DNA of 64,000 nucleotides from JAFGUF01 sp040883315 (GCA_040883315.1 JBFLKU010000025.1:62001-126000), one strand, 5' to 3'; counted from the first letter of the stretch, positions 27,679 through 37,100 are shown. Notes: generated by a model not told the origin, from the letters alone. Numbers and translations: made by a program.

Positions 27679-27731
27679 TTTATTTTCCCTGCTTTATTTA
27701 TTATGCCATTATTATACCCTATATTAGCAAA

Positions 27732-27759
27732 AAAGGCTCACCTTTTCAAGTGAGCCTTT
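27732..27759 (-). terminator. Terminator of the sigma / anti-sigma / SIMPL operon
   Basis: AAAGGCTCAC, eight-base loop and exact complement, with a run of T on the minus strand. It lies between the SIMPL stop and the next minus-strand gene. Confidence 0.9.
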
Positions 27760-27770
27760 GTAAACTAAAA

Positions 27771-28535
27771 TTAGTTGCTGACGATTACTTCAACATATAC
27801 ATTGGCTGTTACGCTTACTTGACCGCTCATTATCGGTGTTGCGTAATCCAGAGCAGAGTCTGCTTTCACGCTTCTCTCTGCCGCATAGTCATAGTATCCT
27901 GTGGAGTAGTATGTTTGGTCGTTGATTGTTTTTACGCCCACTACCTTCACATTTGCAGCTCCAGCTATTATTTCAGCTTTTCTCAATGCGTCCTCTACAG
28001 CCTTTGCCAGTGCATCATCCTGTGCAGCCACTGTGTCCTCTGCATCGAAGTAAATGCTGTATGCTCTGTTTGCTCCGGCTTCTGTAGCTATGTCTATTAC
28101 GTCGCCTAATATATCCAAATCTTTTACTTTCAGCTTCACCGTGTTGCTGACAGTATAGTAGGTGGGTTCTTCGCTTCGTATTCCTTCACTGTAGTCATAG
28201 TTTGGATAGATGGAATAGTTGCTTGTCGTTATATCTTCATCAGTTAGCCCCAGCTCTTTCACGGCATCGATTATTTCTTCCATTCTCTTTGCGTTTTCAC
28301 TTTGGGCTTCCTTCACGTCTTTGTCCTGTGTCTCCACTCCCATTTGTATGTAGCCAACATCAGCCGGCACGGATACTTCACATGTGCCTGATACATTTAT
28401 GGTGGAAACTGTTGCCTCGCCAGTTGATGAAACTGTGCTGGTGCCGCTCTTATCTAAAACTAGTGCTAAAGAAAACGAACCAGCTACCACTAGTGCTACC
28501 ACTGCAACTAGTATAATTATTTGTTTTGTATTCAT
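27771..28535 (-). CDS. SIMPL domain (DUF541) exported protein
   Basis: Protein of 254 residues with an N-terminal membrane helix or signal anchor (about 5-27) and a SIMPL/DUF541 domain. This is seen in INVSGTCEVSVPADVGYIQMGVET, ITTSNYSIYPNYDY and DAVAKAVEDALRKAE-like segments. The family includes outer-surface and periplasmic proteins linked to oxidative stress and cell-envelope functions; no enzymatic activity is known. GGAG lies before the ATG, 14 bases after the anti-sigma gene. It is probably a target of, or an accessory to, the ECF sigma system in the same operon. Confidence 0.88.
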   Translation of the reverse strand: MNTKQIIILVAVVALVVAGSFSLALVLDKSGTSTVSSTGEATVSTINVSGTCEVSVPADVGYIQMGVETQDKDVKEAQSENAKRMEEIIDAVKELGLTDEDITTSNYSIYPNYDYSEGIRSEEPTYYTVSNTVKLKVKDLDILGDVIDIATEAGANRAYSIYFDAEDTVAAQDDALAKAVEDALRKAEIIAGAANVKVVGVKTINDQTYYSTGYYDYAAERSVKADSALDYATPIMSGQVSVTANVYVEVIVSN

Positions 28536-28549
28536 AAAAAATCTCCTTT

Positions 28550-29449
28550 TCAGTACAGTACTATATATAAGTACGCTAAATCTTCCTGTATTCCGGCTAA
28601 TTCTTTATCCATATCATCATATTCCAGTCGTCTGGTAGAGTATATTTCGAGGTTTCTGGCGTATTCCAGCCCAATCTTTTCAGAAATATATTCCACTTGT
28701 TCAATAGTCATCAAGGTTCTGATTTGCCTATAGCTCTCCGGCTCTTCCAAGTCGCCAATAACCCAGCTAGAATCTGGAAGCAAAACAGCATCCGGCAGGA
28801 ATTGCATCACCTGCTCATACGCTTCGTCTACATCTTCCACATCAATAACCAATACTTTGGAGCCTCCTCTGGAAAGATAAGTACACACAAAGTCATTGCA
28901 TTCCTCTGTTGTCACAGAGCTGTCTTTACCGTCATCTTCATCGCGCAATTCGTTGGAATTGCTGTCAGAAAATTCTTTTGGTGCCGATGCTGCTTCAAAC
29001 TCGACTTCTGCTTCTTGCGGTGGATTTTCCACCATGTCCATTTCGGCTTTCATCATCTCTTCATCCGCTGGAGCTGCTTCATCTTTAGCCATCAATGGTG
29101 CATAATCGTTGGATTTTGCACGTGGCAGGATGCTGACGGCAGCGATTATCAAGATGATAGAGAACGCACCAATAGCGGCGGCTCTCAACCCTGATGAAAA
29201 TCTTACTGAAGACTTCTGGGGTGTTTCTGCTTCTCTCTGCAGAGCGAAATGAAGCTTGTTATGGAATCCCTTTGGAAGCTCCTGCTCCTCAAAGGAAGAC
29301 AAATCGCTAATCATATGCTCCATCGCGTTGTAGTATTCTCTGCATGATTCACAGCCTTCAATATGATGTAATACAGACTGTAATGTATTGTCATCGATAC
29401 CGTCTACATGAATTTTATCTATTGTTCTTTTGCATTTATAACAATTCAT
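28550..29449 (-). CDS. Anti-sigma factor with zinc-finger domain and extracytoplasmic sensor region
   Basis: Membrane protein of 299 residues. The N-terminal zf-HC2 domain has Cys and His ligands, with HHIEGCESC (about 27-35) the typical HxxxCxxC. One membrane helix follows at about 88-107. The outer part has an acidic linker with many Glu/Ala/Pro residues (about 115-175) and a folded C-terminal domain of about 110 residues. It should hold the ECF sigma factor inactive. The genes overlap by one base (TAATG). The signal sensed is unknown. Confidence 0.86.
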   Translation of the reverse strand: MNCYKCKRTIDKIHVDGIDDNTLQSVLHHIEGCESCREYYNAMEHMISDLSSFEEQELPKGFHNKLHFALQREAETPQKSSVRFSSGLRAAAIGAFSIILIIAAVSILPRAKSNDYAPLMAKDEAAPADEEMMKAEMDMVENPPQEAEVEFEAASAPKEFSDSNSNELRDEDDGKDSSVTTEECNDFVCTYLSRGGSKVLVIDVEDVDEAYEQVMQFLPDAVLLPDSSWVIGDLEEPESYRQIRTLMTIEQVEYISEKIGLEYARNLEIYSTRRLEYDDMDKELAGIQEDLAYLYIVLY

Positions 29450-30039
29450 TACTTAGCCTCCTTACATATATTTTGACGTACAGCACTAGGATATAGTTCC
29501 ATACTTATGCAGATATCAGCCAGTTTCTTTCTGCTTCTTGAAAGCCTTGAACGCACAGTTCCGACGGGGCACTTTAATATTTCGCCTATTTCATCGTACG
29601 TATAGCCCTGCACATCTTTCAGCACTATTATCAGCTTTTCCTTTGCTTCCAGCTGATCCATGGCGTGCATCAGCTCGTGTTTCAGGTCGCTTTGGTCTGA
29701 AAAACCTTGAGATTTTTCATCAGGTATAATATAGCCTTTTTCGTCTAAATCCTCTATAGACTGAATATTGTTTTTTCTTTTTCTTAGCTCGTCCAGACAT
29801 GTATTCACAGCAATCCTATATAGCCATGTGGAAAAAGCGGCCTTTAGATTGAATTTTCGCAGATTCCGCCAAGCCTTCAAAAGGGCTTCCTGTGCCATGT
29901 CCTGAGCATCCTGCTCATTTTTCATCATTTTTAAGCAGAGGTTATATATTTTCTTTTCATTAGAGCTTACCAGTTCCTCGAAGGCCGCAATATCGCCGGC
30001 CAGAGCACGTTTTAGCAGTTCTCTGTCTTTCTTGCACAT
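29449..30039 (-). CDS. ECF-type RNA polymerase sigma factor
   Basis: Sigma-70 family member of 196 residues with region 2 (LVSSNEKKIYNLCLKMMKNEQDAQDMAQEAL...STWLYRIAVNTCLDELRKRK, about 25-90) and region 4 (YTYDEIGEILKCPVGTVRSRLSRSRKKL, about 145-172). It starts at the ATG at 30039, with GGAAGAG upstream; a GTG two codons earlier is too close to that site. It is co-transcribed with its anti-sigma factor and a SIMPL protein. The promoter in front is of sigma-A type rather than an obvious ECF autoregulatory promoter. Confidence 0.92.
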   Translation of the reverse strand: MCKKDRELLKRALAGDIAAFEELVSSNEKKIYNLCLKMMKNEQDAQDMAQEALLKAWRNLRKFNLKAAFSTWLYRIAVNTCLDELRKRKNNIQSIEDLDEKGYIIPDEKSQGFSDQSDLKHELMHAMDQLEAKEKLIIVLKDVQGYTYDEIGEILKCPVGTVRSRLSRSRKKLADICISMELYPSAVRQNICKEAK

Positions 30040-30069
30040 AAACACTCTTCCTTTTTTGGATTATTTCTA

Positions 30070-30097
30070 ATTATATCACAGCACGCATCTTTGTAAA
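30070..30097 (-). promoter_or_regulatory. Promoter of the ECF sigma operon
   Basis: On the minus strand TTTACA (30097-30092), 16 bases, TATAAT (30075-30070). Confidence 0.65.
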
Positions 30098-30138
30098 TAC
30101 AATTAGGAGAAGCTAGTGCAAGATAGGATTATGATATG

Positions 30139-30168
30139 TTGTATTACCTATGTTATTTGGTGTATACT
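30139..30168 (+). promoter_or_regulatory. Promoter of the nitroreductase-PBP unit
   Basis: TTGTAT (30139-30144), 18 bases, TATACT (30163-30168), 32 bases before the nitroreductase ATG. It is divergent from the sigma operon promoter. Confidence 0.6.
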
Positions 30169-30200
30169 AAACAAGATAGAACAAGAAACGAGGGTACAAA

Positions 30201-30743
30201 ATGGATTTTGATAAATTAGTGCTCCAAAGAGAGAGCGTAAGAAAGTATACAGATAAAGAGATAGCAAAAGAAGACATAGTTAAATGCATTGAAGCTGCCA
30301 GAATGACACCAAGTGCGCATAACTCCCAGCCATGGACTTTTATAGTGGTGGACGATGCTGAGCTTCTTGGAAAGCTGGCAGATACTACAGTCAGCGGCGT
30401 GGTACGCTTTAATAAATTTGTGAAGGATGCAAAGACTATGGTGGCAGTTGTGATAGAGAAGACGCACTTTGCCATGGTAGGCTCCAATAAAACAGACGAT
30501 GACTACAATATGATAGACATCGGTGCGGCGACAGAGCATTTCTGCCTGCAGGCAGCAGAACTGGGCATCGGCACATGCATTTTGGGATATTTTCAGGAGG
30601 ACAAAGCAAAAGAGCTGCTGAATATACCATCAAATAAAAAGCTGGGACTTATGATCTCCATGGGGTACAGCCAGTTTGAAACATCAAGAGAAAAGAAGAG
30701 AAAAAAACTGGACGAAATATTAAGACTTAATTCTTATAAGTAG
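30201..30743 (+). CDS. Nitroreductase family FMN protein
   Basis: Oxidoreductase of 180 residues, a short member of the NADPH nitroreductase fold. It begins LVLQRESVRKYTDKEI, with the R-S-V-R-x-Y motif that contacts FMN, then MTPSAHNSQPWTF, DIGAATEHFCLQAAELGIGTC and GLMISMGY. The physiological substrate is not predictable. GAGGG precedes the ATG. It lies seven bases before the PBP gene, so the two share a transcript. Confidence 0.88.
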   Translation: MDFDKLVLQRESVRKYTDKEIAKEDIVKCIEAARMTPSAHNSQPWTFIVVDDAELLGKLADTTVSGVVRFNKFVKDAKTMVAVVIEKTHFAMVGSNKTDDDYNMIDIGAATEHFCLQAAELGIGTCILGYFQEDKAKELLNIPSNKKLGLMISMGYSQFETSREKKRKKLDEILRLNSYK

Positions 30744-30750
30744 GTAAAGA

Positions 30751-32856
30751 ATGAAAAAGATAATAGTATTATTATTTATCATAGTTACATGTGCTTTGCT
30801 TTTGGGAGGATGCAAAAAAGAGGAAGCACCTCCAATTGAGAAGCTGGTAAACTACATGGCAGAGCGTGAATATGTGAGGATATATGGATATTTAACTGAT
30901 GAAAGCAAAAAGTCCATAACAATAGATGAATTCTCTACCCGCTTTGAAAACATTTATGCAGAGATGTATATCACCAGCATGCAGAGCACCATAACAAACT
31001 ATGAAATAGACAAAAACGAATGCACAGTTTGGTATGATATATTGTTCAGCACCAGTAAATTTGGTGACATTACTTTGTCATATGAGCAGAAGTTCATAAA
31101 GGAAGACAAACAATGGAAGCTGATATATTCACCATCGATGATAATCCCTGATTTAGGTGAGAATGAAAAGGTTTCTATCTCTAGCATTGCACCTAAAAGA
31201 GGAGAGATATTTGACACAAACGGAAATCTTCTAGCAAAAAATGACTATGCTATTACTGTTTTTGTGAATCTTGATAAAGTGTCGGATGGAGACGCACTGG
31301 TCAGGATTGCCGCTCCTTTGCTTGGGCTGACAGAAAAATATATAGAGGACAAAATTCAGCCATTTTACGACAGGCTGAATCAAGAAGAAGATACAGAGCA
31401 GGATGCTGAGACAGCAAGCAACTATGAAGCAAATGCTCAGATAGTAATTTTGAAAGCATTTTCCAAATTCGACGGACTACCGGAATACATAGAAAAGCAG
31501 CTGCTGGAAATTGACGGCATAGGAATAGATACATCAACCTATACAAAAATTCGCGCATATCCATACGGACAGATGCTATCGCATATACTAGGATATATGG
31601 GAGTAATCAGCTATGAAGAGGCTGTGCTGCCGGAAAATATAAATTTGCCACCGGAGGTAATGGTGGGCAAAACTGGACTGGAAAAAACATATGAGCTGGA
31701 GCTTCGCGGCGAGTATGGATACAGAATGGATATAATTAATGCGCAGAACAGGGTGATTTCCACGCCGGTTTTGAAGCCTGCTATAGATGGCAGCGACATT
31801 TGGATATCTATAGATGCAGAAACGCAGCTGAAGGCGGAAATGCTGCTGATGGAATACCTGACAGATGAGATGGCAGGAGCTGTAGTGGCAATAAACCCTG
31901 CAACGGGACAAATAGTCTCCATTGCCAGCTACCCAACATACAATCCGAATTCGTTTACTTTCGGCATATCCCAGCAGCAGTGGGATGAGCTGACCAGCGA
32001 AGAGAGCATGAATCCTCTTTACAATAGAGCAACCATAGGACTGTATCCACCGGGCTCTACTTTCAAGCCTTTTACTGCGGCAATAGCTATGGATACTAAT
32101 ACTTTATCGTATGATTTTGTTATGAGAGAGCATATAAGCGACAATAAATGGACGCCTCCATATACAGGCTGGGTTTATCCGCCCATTACCAGAATTATGG
32201 CTACACCAGGGCTTTTGAATATGAGAAATGCTCTGATATATTCAGACAATATATACTTTGCCTATGCTGCACTGAAAATTGGCGCAGAGCAATTCTACAG
32301 CGAGCTGGAGAGAGTGGGATTCAACGAAGTGATAACCACGGACATCACTCTAGGAAGACCTAGAATTACAAATGAAAGCGGATTCGGCAAGCTGAATCTT
32401 TTGGCAGACACAGGATATGGACAGGGCGAGCTTTTGATTTCACCTTTGCAGATGGCATCCATGTTTGGGTTATTTGCAAATGATGGGGACATAATGAAGC
32501 CGTACATCATAGAAAAGATGTATAAAGATGAAAACGGTGACTATCAGCAAACATACTACGCCACACCAATAGTGTGGAAAGATGATGTCTTTTCTGAATA
32601 TTCACTAACAAAGATAGGCAATGTGCTAAGAGATGTTGTGGACTTTGGTACAGCAGAAGCTGTGAGCATAGATGGCAAAAACGTATATGGCAAAACCGGA
32701 ACAGCAGAAATAGGAAATGATAAATCTAGAGAAATAGCATGGTTTTTGGGCTATGTATACTATCCTGAGCCGCTTTTGGTGTGCGTGACGCTGGAGGTGC
32801 CGGCAGGAGAAGGAGCAGTTCGCTACAAAATAGCAAAGCCTCTGTTGGATAATTAG
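30751..32856 (+). CDS. Lipoprotein class B penicillin-binding protein with MecA/NTF2-like N-terminal domain
   Basis: Cell-wall DD-transpeptidase of 701 residues. A lipobox LLLGGC places Cys21 as the lipid anchor. Residues about 30-130 look like the NTF2-like domain of PBP2a/MecA, PbpC and Pbp5fm; the PBP dimerisation domain follows (about 140-330). The transpeptidase motifs are complete: STFK at Ser436, SDN at Ser498 and KTG at Lys648. This is the low-affinity class B3 layout linked to intrinsic beta-lactam tolerance, though affinity cannot be read from sequence. A terminator follows. Confidence 0.9.
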   Translation: MKKIIVLLFIIVTCALLLGGCKKEEAPPIEKLVNYMAEREYVRIYGYLTDESKKSITIDEFSTRFENIYAEMYITSMQSTITNYEIDKNECTVWYDILFSTSKFGDITLSYEQKFIKEDKQWKLIYSPSMIIPDLGENEKVSISSIAPKRGEIFDTNGNLLAKNDYAITVFVNLDKVSDGDALVRIAAPLLGLTEKYIEDKIQPFYDRLNQEEDTEQDAETASNYEANAQIVILKAFSKFDGLPEYIEKQLLEIDGIGIDTSTYTKIRAYPYGQMLSHILGYMGVISYEEAVLPENINLPPEVMVGKTGLEKTYELELRGEYGYRMDIINAQNRVISTPVLKPAIDGSDIWISIDAETQLKAEMLLMEYLTDEMAGAVVAINPATGQIVSIASYPTYNPNSFTFGISQQQWDELTSEESMNPLYNRATIGLYPPGSTFKPFTAAIAMDTNTLSYDFVMREHISDNKWTPPYTGWVYPPITRIMATPGLLNMRNALIYSDNIYFAYAALKIGAEQFYSELERVGFNEVITTDITLGRPRITNESGFGKLNLLADTGYGQGELLISPLQMASMFGLFANDGDIMKPYIIEKMYKDENGDYQQTYYATPIVWKDDVFSEYSLTKIGNVLRDVVDFGTAEAVSIDGKNVYGKTGTAEIGNDKSREIAWFLGYVYYPEPLLVCVTLEVPAGEGAVRYKIAKPLLDN

Positions 32857-32872
32857 AAACTATACAAAAAAG

Positions 32873-32901
32873 ATGACTGCTGATTGAGTAGTCATTTTTT
32901 A
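32873..32901 (+). terminator. Terminator after the PBP gene
   Basis: ATGACT paired with AGTCAT around an 11-base loop, then six T. Confidence 0.78.
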
Positions 32902-32935
32902 ATGCTGTAATATACATTTTTGCAAATTAAAGCAG

Positions 32936-32964
32936 TTTTGAATTGTTGAATAATATGGTATAAT
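32936..32964 (+). promoter_or_regulatory. Promoter of the nfeD-secA-prfB run, placed for leaderless transcription
   Basis: TATAAT at 32959-32964 with a weak TTTTGA (32936-32941) at 17 bases, or TTGAAT at 15 bases. Only seven bases lie between the -10 box and the ATG at 32972, and no ribosome binding site is visible. Confidence 0.6.
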
Positions 32965-32971
32965 ATATTTT

Positions 32972-34270
32972 ATGAAAATTTTAAGAAAAATAGCTATGAT
33001 AACATGCTTTCTAATATACGCTTTAGGTACTTTTTTGAATGTGCAGGGCAAAGAAGCGGCAGCAGATGTGTATGTGATTAATCTTCACGGTGAAGTAAAT
33101 GACGCAATGGCATCTTATCTGGAAAGAGAACTAGATATTGCATATCAGAACAATCAAAAGGCTATAATAGATATTGACACCTGGGGCGGATTTATAATTT
33201 CTGCAGAAAGTCTTTCTAATATACTTTTGAACTCCCCTGTAGAAACTACAGCATTTGTCAGCGGCAAAGCAATATCAGCAGGAGTAATTATCACAATTTC
33301 GTGTGATAATGTATCTATGGCACCTACAGCAGTTATTGGTGCAGCTGAGCCTATTCCTTATTCTGAAAAAGTTCTTTCAGCATGGAAGGGGCTTCTTAGC
33401 ACTGCATCAGAGCAAAACAATCGCCCTGTAGATGTTATAAATGCAATGGCGGATTCTAGAATTGTTATTGAAGGATATTCAAAGGATGATGATCTTTTAA
33501 CTTTGACTGCATCTCAAGCACTCGATTTAGGAGTTAGCGATGCAATCTGCAGCAGTGTAGATGAGGCGATTGATTTTTTTGATTTGGGTGAGACATATGA
33601 AATCGCAAAATATACACTTTCTGACGGAGTAGCATCTGCTATAACGAGTACAGTTGCATTGACTTTATTCTTTATTTTAGGCTTTGCATTTATGATATTA
33701 GAGATATTTACTGCAGGCTTTGGTGTTGCAGGAGTGATATCTATAATATGCTTTGCGCTATATTTCTTCGGTGGATTCTTGGCTGGCTCCGCCCAGTGGT
33801 GGGCCGCAGCACTTTTTATACTGGGAATTATTGCTCTGGTTGTCGAAATGTTTATACCTGGGTTTGGTGTGTTTGGCATATCCGGGCTAGTACTATGTGT
33901 GCTGGCACTTGTTTTTTCATCAAATTCTATAGATCAGTTCGCTCGTCGTGCTGGCATTGCGCTTTCGGTATGTGTTGTATTAATACCTATATTTATTAAA
34001 ATATTTGGTAAGATAAAGATGTTTGACAGAATTGCAAATAAAGAAATGCAGACAGTAGGTCAAGGATATGTGATAAACCAAGTGAGCGATGAAATAGTGG
34101 GGAAAACAGGGATAGCCGTTACAGAGCTGAGACCAATAGGCGTGATAGAAGTGGAAGATAAAAGAATGGATGCGTTTTCGGAAGAGGGCTTTATAGCTAA
34201 AGGAAGCGAAGTAGTGATAACGGGCAAAAAAAGCTCGTCGGTTGTGGTTAGGAAAACAAAACAGAATTAA
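32972..34270 (+). CDS. NfeD family membrane-bound serine protease (ClpP class)
   Basis: Protein of 432 residues. It has a signal peptide (about 1-28), a ClpP/SppA-like protease domain (about 30-210), four to five membrane helices (about 220-335) and a C-terminal OB-fold NfeD domain (about 370-430). The protease motif is KAISAGVIIT, with the nucleophile Ser in SAG, and a Lys base in the SAWKGLLSTASEQNNR region. The oxyanion segment reads DTWGG where DTPGG is usual. NfeD proteins normally pair with an SPFH/flotillin gene, which is missing here; secA follows by 16 bases. Confidence 0.87.
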   Translation: MKILRKIAMITCFLIYALGTFLNVQGKEAAADVYVINLHGEVNDAMASYLERELDIAYQNNQKAIIDIDTWGGFIISAESLSNILLNSPVETTAFVSGKAISAGVIITISCDNVSMAPTAVIGAAEPIPYSEKVLSAWKGLLSTASEQNNRPVDVINAMADSRIVIEGYSKDDDLLTLTASQALDLGVSDAICSSVDEAIDFFDLGETYEIAKYTLSDGVASAITSTVALTLFFILGFAFMILEIFTAGFGVAGVISIICFALYFFGGFLAGSAQWWAAALFILGIIALVVEMFIPGFGVFGISGLVLCVLALVFSSNSIDQFARRAGIALSVCVVLIPIFIKIFGKIKMFDRIANKEMQTVGQGYVINQVSDEIVGKTGIAVTELRPIGVIEVEDKRMDAFSEEGFIAKGSEVVITGKKSSSVVVRKTKQN

Positions 34271-34286
34271 ATAAAGGAAATATAAA

Positions 34287-37100
34287 ATGGGAATTTTTAA
34301 ATCATCAGATGAAAAGGTTGTAAAAAAGCTTTATAAGCTGGTAGAACAGATAAACGAAATAGAAAAAAAATACACTAATTATTCAGCAGATGAGCTGCGA
34401 GCTTTGACAGAAGAACTCAAAAAAAGGCTGCAAGACGGAGAGACGCTGGATGATATCCTCTGCGAGGCATTTGCCGCAGTGAAGGTGGCTGCCACCAGAA
34501 CAATAGGGCAGACCCCATATGATGTTCAGGTGATTGGTGCGATAGTTCTGCATCAGGGCAGAATAGCCGAGCTAAAAACAGGTGAAGGTAAAACCCTGAT
34601 GAGCACCATGGCAGGATATTTAAATGCCCTTTCAGGAAAAGGTGTTCATTTGGTAACAGTAAATGAATATCTGGCAAAGCACCAAAGCGAATGGATGGGT
34701 AAGATATATACATACCTTGGCTTGACAGTTGGCATGATAGAAAGAACACAATCTAAAAAGGAAAAACAAGAAGCATATAATGCAGACATTACCTACGGAA
34801 TAAGCTCCGAGTACGGATTCGACTACCTAAGAGACAGCATGGAGCTGATAAAGGAAGGCGTAGTACAAAGAGAGCTGTCCTATGTAATGATTGACGAAAT
34901 AGACAGTATATTAATAGACGAAGCCAGAAGCCCGCTGATAATATCAGGCAATGTAGAGGGAAAGCAGCAGCTATATAAAATAGCAGATTCATTTGTAAGA
35001 GGGCTGAAAGAGCGCCCTGAAGCACCACCTACAGATAGATTTGCGGAGTACGACGAAAATGACCCAAAATACAAGGGTGACTTTGACAGAGATGAAAAGG
35101 CTAGCACAGTGGCACTGACAGAAGAAGGCGTGGTGAAAGCTGAAAAATTCTTTAATGTAGAAAACCTGAGTGATACTGCAAATATTGCAATATCTCACCA
35201 TATAAATCAAGCACTGCGTGCCAATATGCTGATGCATAGAGACAGGGACTATATAGTAAAGGACAACAGAGTAATAATTGTTGACCAAAACACAGGCAGA
35301 CTGAGAGAAGGAAGAAGATTCTCAGATGGTCTGCATCAGGCTATAGAGGCAAAAGAGCGTGTTGCGATAAAAGACGAATCGAAAACTTTGGCATCTATTA
35401 CATTACAGAATTATTTTAGGATGTATAAGAAAATATCCGGTATGACAGCTACTGCAAAAACAGAGGAAGAAGAATTCCGTGCAATATACGGCATGGATGT
35501 AGTGGTGATACCTACTAATATGCCAATGATAAGGATAGACGAAGAGGACGCAATATATACAAATGAAAATGCTAAATTTGCGGCAATTATAGAAAACATT
35601 ATAGAGTGCAACCAAAACGGACAGCCTGTATTGGTGGGTACAGCATCTGTAGAGGCTAGTGAAAAGCTATCTAATATGCTGAAAAAGAGAAAGATAAACC
35701 ATAATGTGCTGAATGCCAAGAACCATGAAAGAGAAGCCGAGATAATAGCACAGGCAGGCAGAGTAGGCAAGATAACAATAGCCACAAACATGGCTGGACG
35801 TGGTACGGACATAAAACTGGGCGGCGACCCGGACGTGATGGCTACAAAAGACCTGCTGATGCAGGAATACACAAATGACGAAATACTAATAGCCGCAGGG
35901 CATACAAAAATAAATGATGAAAGACTGCTGGAGCTAAGAGAAAAATACAATCAGCTGGTTGAAAAACACAAGAAAGTGACAGATGTAGAGCACGTGAAGG
36001 TGGTAGAGGCTGGCGGACTTCGCGTGATTGGCTCCGAGCGCCACGAATCCAGACGTATCGATAATCAGCTGCGTGGTCGTAGCGGACGTCAGGGAGACCC
36101 GGGCTCATCCAAATTCTATATAGCTTTGGAAGACCCGCTAATCAGGCTATACACAAAGGGCAGAGAAGGCTTTGTTAATATGCTGCAGAGCATAGAGATG
36201 GATGACGGATATCTGGGCGAGCACAAATTTATTACTAAAACTATAGAAAGAGCACAAAAAGCGGCAGAAAGCAACAGCTTTGCAGCCCGTAAAAATGTAC
36301 TGCAATATGACGATGTAATAAACGAGCAAAGGAAGATAATTTATTCTCAGCGCAGAGAAGTGCTGGTAAAAGAAGACCTGAGCGACAGCATCAAATCGAT
36401 GATAGAGTATTTGGTTTCAGATATGGTGGATTTGGCTACAGCAGATAGCGAATATCCGGAAGAGTGGGATTTTGACAAACTGCTGGTAGAGGCAAACAAC
36501 CTGTTCTTATCTGCAGGCTGGTGGATAACCAAAAAGGACGAGAAAATATTTAAAAATGTATTTGTAAAAGAATACCGAATATTCGTACCAAAAGAAAAAC
36601 GAGAAAACATGACGAGAGAGCAGCTGAAAGAGTTCATTCTGAAAGGTGCTATGAAAATATACAATACGCTAGACAGCCATATTTCATCGATGGGGCTGAG
36701 TATGCGTGATGCAGAGCGAAGCATACTGCTGAGCGTTGTAAATTACAATTGGCAGAACCATATGGAAGAAGCAGAGCAGCTGAAGCAGGGAATAGGCCTG
36801 CGCTCCTATGGACAGCGAAATCCTTTGATAGAGTACAAGATAGAAACAGGGGATATGTTCGACAATTTGGTTCATGTGATAAAAATAGAGGCAGCAAGGA
36901 CTATATATCGCTCCAACCTAGTGGGAACAATCCTGCATAGAAAAGCACTGGTTGAAGCACTGGAAAAGAAAAACCAAGGCATACAGCTAGGGCCTGCACA
37001 AAGCAGCAAACCAAAAAGTGCAGCAAACCAAAAAGTCGGCAGAAATGACCCATGTCCATGCGGCAGCGGCAAAAAATATAAAAAGTGCTGCGGACAGTAA
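34287..37100 (+). CDS. secA: Preprotein translocase ATPase SecA
   Basis: Motor that drives proteins through SecYEG. The 937 residues include Walker A GEGKT (AELKTGEGKTLMSTMAG, about 95-111), MIDEIDSILIDEARSPL, the GRGTDIKLGG motif of the second nucleotide-binding fold, a helical scaffold with two-helix finger, and a C-terminal zinc SEC-C motif CPCGSGKKYKKCC. The length is slightly above the Bacillus form because of the extended middle region. AAAGGAA precedes the ATG. It sits in a long operon and is followed at 21 bases by prfB, a common arrangement. Confidence 0.97.
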   Translation: MGIFKSSDEKVVKKLYKLVEQINEIEKKYTNYSADELRALTEELKKRLQDGETLDDILCEAFAAVKVAATRTIGQTPYDVQVIGAIVLHQGRIAELKTGEGKTLMSTMAGYLNALSGKGVHLVTVNEYLAKHQSEWMGKIYTYLGLTVGMIERTQSKKEKQEAYNADITYGISSEYGFDYLRDSMELIKEGVVQRELSYVMIDEIDSILIDEARSPLIISGNVEGKQQLYKIADSFVRGLKERPEAPPTDRFAEYDENDPKYKGDFDRDEKASTVALTEEGVVKAEKFFNVENLSDTANIAISHHINQALRANMLMHRDRDYIVKDNRVIIVDQNTGRLREGRRFSDGLHQAIEAKERVAIKDESKTLASITLQNYFRMYKKISGMTATAKTEEEEFRAIYGMDVVVIPTNMPMIRIDEEDAIYTNENAKFAAIIENIIECNQNGQPVLVGTASVEASEKLSNMLKKRKINHNVLNAKNHEREAEIIAQAGRVGKITIATNMAGRGTDIKLGGDPDVMATKDLLMQEYTNDEILIAAGHTKINDERLLELREKYNQLVEKHKKVTDVEHVKVVEAGGLRVIGSERHESRRIDNQLRGRSGRQGDPGSSKFYIALEDPLIRLYTKGREGFVNMLQSIEMDDGYLGEHKFITKTIERAQKAAESNSFAARKNVLQYDDVINEQRKIIYSQRREVLVKEDLSDSIKSMIEYLVSDMVDLATADSEYPEEWDFDKLLVEANNLFLSAGWWITKKDEKIFKNVFVKEYRIFVPKEKRENMTREQLKEFILKGAMKIYNTLDSHISSMGLSMRDAERSILLSVVNYNWQNHMEEAEQLKQGIGLRSYGQRNPLIEYKIETGDMFDNLVHVIKIEAARTIYRSNLVGTILHRKALVEALEKKNQGIQLGPAQSSKPKSAANQKVGRNDPCPCGSGKKYKKCCGQ

